Positions 59,282 through 64,000 of a stretch of 64,000 nucleotides of DNA are shown here, in pieces. Under the pieces are notes generated by a model, which was not told the DNA's origin, did not search any database, and was given only the letters and a program-made list of their open reading frames with translations. Made by a program: the position numbers and the translations under genes. The stretch is from assembly GCA_934122275.1 (NCBI GenBank), contig CAKOWI010000002.1:1-64000 (forward strand), in the 5' to 3' direction. Position 1 is the first letter of the stretch, and each line of letters starts with the position of its first letter. This DNA comes from an uncultured Bacilli bacterium. GTDB lineage: Bacteria; Bacillota_I; Bacilli_A; RF39; UBA660.

Positions 59282-62200
59282 TTGAGTATGTGGACTAGTG
59301 ATCAAAATCTAGCGATTAATACAAGAGGTGGTAAGGTAATCGTAAGTGCAGCAGCTGGTTCGGGTAAGACTGCTGTTTTGTCAGAAAGAGTTACACAATA
59401 TGTTTTAAATGGTGGAAATATTAGTGACCTTCTAATAGTTACTTTTACTAAAGCTGCCGCACTTGAAATGAAAGATAGAATAAAAGCAAAAATAGAAAAA
59501 CAATACTTAGAAAATAAAAGTGAACATTTAAAAAATCAAATTTCTTTAATAGAAGTAGCTAAAATCACAACGATAGATGCTTTTTATAGTGATATAGTAA
59601 AGAATAATTTTGAAAAACTAGGAATAGAAAAAGATTTTAATATGTTAAATAAGTTGGAAGAAGACATATTATTAAATGATGTAATAAATGATACATTAAA
59701 TATTGCTTTTGATGAAGTAGATGGATTTTATGATATGCTTAATATGTTTTGTGATACTGATATTAACGTAATAAAAGATATTATATTAAAAATAAGTTCA
59801 TTTTTAGATAGTACTGCTTATCCAAATAAGTTTATAGAAAAGAGTATAAATAATTATTCTTCTGGTAACTTATATAAAAAGTTAGTTATAAATAACGTTG
59901 TTAAAAAAATTAATAGTATTAAAACTTTGTATGAAGAAATAAAAGAAGAATTATATAATGAATCTAGTGATTTTGATGTACTAATAGAAGGAATTGATAA
60001 AGAAATAAATTATCTTAATAATTTTTGTGTGATAGATAGTTTTGATTCTCTTTCTTTTAATATAAGAAGAATAGAATTTGATAGATTAAAGACTCCTAAA
60101 GGTCATAAAGATGACCAAGTTATGATTAAGTATAAAATAATTAGAGAAGAATTTAAAAATTATATAAAAAAAGATATAAAAGAGTTGGCATTTTTAAATG
60201 ATGAACTTTATAAAAAAGAAAATGAAAAGTGTTTAAAGACTGTAAATACTCTATTTAAACTTATATTAATGTATAGAGATGAACTTATTAAAAGAAAGAA
60301 ATTAATTAATTCATATACTTTTTCTGATATATCTTCATTTGTTATTAAATTATTAATTAATGATGGAAAGAAAACCGAGTTAGCTAAAAAAATATCTGAT
60401 AATTATGTAGAAATATTAATAGATGAATATCAAGATACTAATAGTATGCAAAATGTTATATTTAATGCAATATCAGATGATGGCAATAAATTATTTATAG
60501 TTGGTGATGTAAAGCAAAGCATATATAGATTTAGAAGTGCTTGCCCTAGTATTTTTAATGATGATAAAAATACTGCATTTAAAGATAAATTTCCAAGACT
60601 AATTACTTTATCTAAGAACTTTAGAAGTAGAAAAGAGGTATTATCTTTTTGTAACTTTATATTTTCAAATACTATGACAGAATATTTTGGTGAAGTAAAT
60701 TATGATGATAGTGAGAAACTTTATTTGGGAGCATCATTTGATGAAGGAAATAATTTAGATACAGAAGTACATATAATAGATGGAAAAGAAAAGATAGAAG
60801 ATGAAACAGATGAGCTTACTAAAGCTGAAAAAGAAGCTATATATGTAGCAGAAATGATAAAAAAATTATTGGATAATAATTATCAAGTATATGATAATAA
60901 AAAAGGCATAAGAAGAAGTATAAAGGAAAGTGATATAGTAATATTACTAAGATCTTTAAAAAATGCTAACTTATATACTAAAGCACTTAATAAAAGAGGA
61001 ATTAGTGTTTATTCTGAATCTGCACCATTATATTTTGATAATTATGAAGTAAAACTTATAATAAATATTCTTAAATTAATTGATAATCCTTATGATGATG
61101 TTGCATTAATAAGTCTTTTGTTATCACCATTATGTAAGGTATCTTTAAACGATTTAGCATTGGTTAAATTAGATGGTAAAGCTTCTTTACTATATGAAAA
61201 TATAATTAATAGTGATAATACTTATATTAAAGATATAATTAGCAAAATAGATGATATTAGATTAAAATCATATAATAATACTATATATGAAACTCTAAAT
61301 TTAATTTATAAAGAATTTGATTGTATAAAGATATTAAGTAGTAAAGAAGGAGGAATAAAAAAAGAAAAAAACATAATCCAGATGCTTAATCATGCTTATT
61401 CTTTTGAAAAAGATAGTACAAAAAGTTTACATGAGTTTATTAATTATATTGAAAACATAATTAATAATAAAAGCTCTTTAGATGGTGTTAATCCACTAAA
61501 AGAAGGAGACAATGTACTTATTACTACAATACATAAATCTAAGGGTTTAGAGTATCCAGTTGTATTTTTAAGTGAAACAGGAAAAAGTTTTAACTTTATG
61601 GATTTAAGATCTGAACTTATGATAAATGATGACTTGGGCATTTCATTTAATATAAGAAATGATGAGTATAAAGTTAAATATGAATCTGTACCACAAATGG
61701 TATTTAAAAATTATGAAAAAGAAAAGATGTTATCAGAAGAATTAAGGATTTTATATGTTGCATTAACAAGAGCTAAAGAAAAAATAATAATAACAGGTTA
61801 TAGTAGTAATTTAGAAAATCTATGCATAAAAGCATCATCTAAAATAGGAGATAATAACGTTATTTCTGATTTATATTTAAGCTCTGTTAAATCATATTTA
61901 GATATTATAGTAGCGTGCCTTTTAAGACATAGAGATTGCAAAGAATTAAGAGAATATTCTAGTGTTTTACCTAAAGTATTTGATAGTGATTCAAATGTGA
62001 TATTTAACTCTTTATCAGCAAATTTAATAAATGAAAAAGAGTTTGATGAAAAAGAAGAAATTATAAAAGAGAAATTAGATATAGAATTATTAAATAAAGT
62101 GTTTAATTTTGAGTATAAAAATAGCAATTCTATGATACCTAGTTATTTAAGTGTAAGTGATATAAAACAAAGTAAGCAATTTATAAAAGTACCATCATTT

Positions 62201-62713
62201 ATAACTAATAAAAGTAGTACAAAAATAGGTACTTTATATCATAAAATATTCGAATTATTACCAGTTAAAAAATATAATATGACTGAATTAAATTGTGAAT
62301 TAAATAATCTCATATCTAATGATTATATTTCTATTTATGATATAAGTAATATAGATAAAAATAAGATATTAGAATACCTTTTATCACCATTATATTCTGA
62401 CTTAATAAACAGTGATAAATATTATAAAGAGTATGAAATAACTTTTAATATTCCATCTAATATCTATGATAATTCATTAAAAGATGGTATTATATTAACT
62501 AGTGGTATTATTGATTTATTATTTATAAAAGATGATACTTATTATATTGTTGATTATAAAACAGATGATATAAATAATATTGATGAATTAATTAAAAGAT
62601 ACAAGATTCAGTTAGACTTGTATGAAATTGGTATTAGAAATATTATGAATGCTAAAAATGTTATTAAGATAATTTATTCAGTTAAGTTAAATAGATATAT
62701 AAAGGTGGAATAA
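59282..62713 (+). CDS. addA: ATP-dependent helicase/nuclease subunit AddA
   Basis: A ~1143-residue UvrD-type helicase with C-terminal nuclease. Motifs: Q motif MWTSDQNLAIN, Walker A AAAGSGKTAV (Lys29), LIDEYQDTN, VGDVKQSIYRFR, LSKNFRSRKEV, TTIHKSKGLEYPVVF and LYVALTRAKEKI. The PD-(D/E)xK motif GIIDLLF ... IVDYKTD is at the C-terminus. Start was set at TTG 59282 behind AAGGAAGTGA; ATG 59288 is possible. Normal length. The addB-addA order is broken only by the DUF1848 gene. Confidence 0.95.
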   Translation: MSMWTSDQNLAINTRGGKVIVSAAAGSGKTAVLSERVTQYVLNGGNISDLLIVTFTKAAALEMKDRIKAKIEKQYLENKSEHLKNQISLIEVAKITTIDAFYSDIVKNNFEKLGIEKDFNMLNKLEEDILLNDVINDTLNIAFDEVDGFYDMLNMFCDTDINVIKDIILKISSFLDSTAYPNKFIEKSINNYSSGNLYKKLVINNVVKKINSIKTLYEEIKEELYNESSDFDVLIEGIDKEINYLNNFCVIDSFDSLSFNIRRIEFDRLKTPKGHKDDQVMIKYKIIREEFKNYIKKDIKELAFLNDELYKKENEKCLKTVNTLFKLILMYRDELIKRKKLINSYTFSDISSFVIKLLINDGKKTELAKKISDNYVEILIDEYQDTNSMQNVIFNAISDDGNKLFIVGDVKQSIYRFRSACPSIFNDDKNTAFKDKFPRLITLSKNFRSRKEVLSFCNFIFSNTMTEYFGEVNYDDSEKLYLGASFDEGNNLDTEVHIIDGKEKIEDETDELTKAEKEAIYVAEMIKKLLDNNYQVYDNKKGIRRSIKESDIVILLRSLKNANLYTKALNKRGISVYSESAPLYFDNYEVKLIINILKLIDNPYDDVALISLLLSPLCKVSLNDLALVKLDGKASLLYENIINSDNTYIKDIISKIDDIRLKSYNNTIYETLNLIYKEFDCIKILSSKEGGIKKEKNIIQMLNHAYSFEKDSTKSLHEFINYIENIINNKSSLDGVNPLKEGDNVLITTIHKSKGLEYPVVFLSETGKSFNFMDLRSELMINDDLGISFNIRNDEYKVKYESVPQMVFKNYEKEKMLSEELRILYVALTRAKEKIIITGYSSNLENLCIKASSKIGDNNVISDLYLSSVKSYLDIIVACLLRHRDCKELREYSSVLPKVFDSDSNVIFNSLSANLINEKEFDEKEEIIKEKLDIELLNKVFNFEYKNSNSMIPSYLSVSDIKQSKQFIKVPSFITNKSSTKIGTLYHKIFELLPVKKYNMTELNCELNNLISNDYISIYDISNIDKNKILEYLLSPLYSDLINSDKYYKEYEITFNIPSNIYDNSLKDGIILTSGIIDLLFIKDDTYYIVDYKTDDINNIDELIKRYKIQLDLYEIGIRNIMNAKNVIKIIYSVKLNRYIKVE

Positions 62714-62716
62714 AAA

Positions 62717-63928
62717 GTGAAAAATAAAATATTAGAATTATTAAAAAAAGAAGAAGAAAGTGTTTGCAATTATATTAATTTAACCAGTTCATTTAATTAT
62801 ATAAATAGTGATATTTTAAGGTTGAAAAATAGTATTACTAATAATGTATATTTAACTGAGCATAATTGCAATATTGATGATTTAGATGAATTGTATAAAA
62901 CGATAAATGATTTATGTAAAAAATTATTTGATTCAAACTTTTCTAGTATAAAAGCAGAAAATATAGAAATAGCTAAAGAGGCAGTTTGTACTTCACTTTT
63001 AAAGAAAAAAGATAAAATACTTTATATAACGTTTGAAAATGAGAGCAATTTATTAAATGAAAATTCTAATAAAAGATTAAGTGAATACCAAATTATTAGG
63101 TATAATGCTTGTTTTGATAATTATCAAATTGATTATGAAAAGTTAAAAACAAAGGTACTAAACGTTAATCCTAAATTAGTAATAGTAGAAGATTATCCAT
63201 ATCCAAGAAAGATAGAATATGATGAAATAAAAGAAATTACTTCTATGATTAATGCTTACCTTTTAGTTGATATGTCAAGCATATCAGGTCTTGTTGCAGC
63301 TAAAATATATCAAAATCCATGTAAATATGCTGATATTGTTATAACAAATACAAATGGAAGTTTAAGATGTGGTAGTGCTGTTATTACTTTAAGTCGTGAT
63401 GATGAGATGATAAAACAAATAGATAAGTATTTAGATGAAAATGTAGGATATCAAATTAACTTAAATACAATTATATCTGTTTTATTATCACTTGATGAAA
63501 ATACTAAACCTAACTTTGTAAGTTATCAAAAACAAACAATAAAAAATGCTAAAATGTTATGTGATGTTTTTAGAATGGAAAATGTTAAGGTAATTAGTAA
63601 TGGAACAGATAATCAAAATGTTCTTATAGATACTAAAAAATCATTTAATATTACTGGAAAAGAAGCTTCTATTGTTTTAAAGGATATTGGTATAGTATGT
63701 AATAAGAATTTAATTCCAAACGATCTTACAACGCCTTATATAACAAGTGGGTTATTAATTAGTACTTTATCTGCAACAACAAGGGGATTTAAGGAAAAAG
63801 ATTTTTTAGAGTTAGGAAAAATAATTTGTAAATGTTTAAAAAATAGTGAAGATGTTATAATAAAAGAAGAACTAAAAAAACAAGTTAAATTATTATGTAC
63901 GTTTAATTCTATATATGAGGAGGAATAA
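62717..63928 (+). CDS. SHMT (GlyA)-like protein lacking the PLP lysine; probable pseudoenzyme
   Basis: A 403-residue protein of the serine hydroxymethyltransferase fold. The large-domain region IDYEKLKTKVLNVNPKLVIVEDYPYPRKIEYDEIKEITSMINA, VDMSSISGLVAAKIYQNPCKYADIVIT aligns with SHMT (VDMAHIAGLVA..L.P.P...AD.VT). The segment that should be TTHKTLRGPRGG reads NTNGSLRCG, so the PLP lysine is Gly214 and its preceding His is Asn213. The active-site His of DMAH is Ser188. The N-terminal GYPGKRYYGG region is also absent. It starts after addA by three bases and precedes folD. PLP chemistry is excluded; a regulatory or other role is open. Confidence 0.7.
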   Translation: MKNKILELLKKEEESVCNYINLTSSFNYINSDILRLKNSITNNVYLTEHNCNIDDLDELYKTINDLCKKLFDSNFSSIKAENIEIAKEAVCTSLLKKKDKILYITFENESNLLNENSNKRLSEYQIIRYNACFDNYQIDYEKLKTKVLNVNPKLVIVEDYPYPRKIEYDEIKEITSMINAYLLVDMSSISGLVAAKIYQNPCKYADIVITNTNGSLRCGSAVITLSRDDEMIKQIDKYLDENVGYQINLNTIISVLLSLDENTKPNFVSYQKQTIKNAKMLCDVFRMENVKVISNGTDNQNVLIDTKKSFNITGKEASIVLKDIGIVCNKNLIPNDLTTPYITSGLLISTLSATTRGFKEKDFLELGKIICKCLKNSEDVIIKEELKKQVKLLCTFNSIYEEE

Positions 63929-63929
63929 T

Positions 63930-64000
63930 ATGGATAATATAATAGATGGTGTTAAATTAAGTCTTTCAATTAAAGAAAGTATAAAAAAGGAAATTGAAAG
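63930..64000 (+). CDS. folD: Start of a folD-like gene (partial, runs off the window)
   Basis: The first ~23 codons read MDNIIDGVKLSLSIKESI then KKEIE, the typical FolD start (..IIDGK..S..I...I...). FolD is the bifunctional methylene-tetrahydrofolate dehydrogenase/cyclohydrolase. Ribosome site GAGGAGG. One base after the SHMT-like gene. A folD beside an SHMT-like gene fits one-carbon metabolism. Only 71 bases are seen, so the call is provisional. Confidence 0.6.
   Translation, partial: MDNIIDGVKLSLSIKESIKKEIE

Overview
The window is a 64 kb piece of a very AT-rich chromosome from a Bacillota bacterium, probably in the Bacilli. TGA is used as a stop (for example 47833-47835), so the genetic code is the standard bacterial one and not the mollicute code. 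Nearly all genes lie on the + strand, with AGGAGG-type ribosome binding sites and U-tailed terminators. The organism looks like an endospore former or a recent descendant of one: it carries sspI, a spoIIAA-like gene plus a sporulation sigma factor, a spoIIIAH-like gene, gerE, gerM, yqfC, yqfD and a BclA-like collagen protein. I cannot place it below class level from sequence alone.

Layout. 1-4.4 kb: a small Xre repressor, then surface proteins (collagen-like, beta-helix adhesin-like, two small beta-rich proteins). 4.4-7.5 kb: a tnpB remnant, a SAM riboswitch in front of an unusually short metK, a PAP2 phosphatase and gpsA. 7.5-13.4 kb: STAS protein and sigma factor, priA, an HD hydrolase and an 11-repeat solenoid protein. 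13.5-22.6 kb: translation block rpsB-tsf-(thioredoxin-like lipoprotein)-frr, two membrane proteins, then T-box-pheS-pheT with convergent sspI. 22.7-26.9 kb: membrane and hydrolase genes, including an nfeD-SPFH pair. 27.0-32.2 kb: two tiny membrane-peptide genes followed by a Tad-type pilus/secretion operon. 32.3-36.8 kb: an Ig-like membrane protein, a DUF421 protein and a YfhO-type protein. 36.9-41.1 kb: two paired coiled-coil proteins, spoIIIAH-like, gerE and gerM.

41.1-45.4 kb looks like an inserted accessory segment. It starts just after a tRNA-Arg and holds a second tnpB remnant, an orphan membrane protein, and a bacteriocin locus: a C39 peptidase-ABC exporter, two double-glycine-type peptides and a 42-residue putative immunity peptide. 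45.5-52.4 kb returns to the conserved Bacillus-like order rpsU-yqfC-yqfD-(vanZ)-ybeY-dgkA-dgkA2-era-yqzL-recO-T-box-glyS; phoH and yqfF are missing and a VanZ gene sits in their place. 52.4-64 kb holds an unknown membrane protein, rpsD (- strand, with leader), a TasA-like secreted protein, addB-DUF1848-addA, a SHMT-like protein that has lost its catalytic lysine, and the start of folD.

The observations I rate highest are: the STAS antagonist with Glu in place of the phosphorylated serine and no spoIIAB beside it; the SHMT pseudoenzyme next to folD; the compact SAM-riboswitch-controlled MetK; the three-peptide bacteriocin operon; the two tiny genes ahead of the Tad operon; and the long adhesin-like reading frame whose only possible start codon is ATT.
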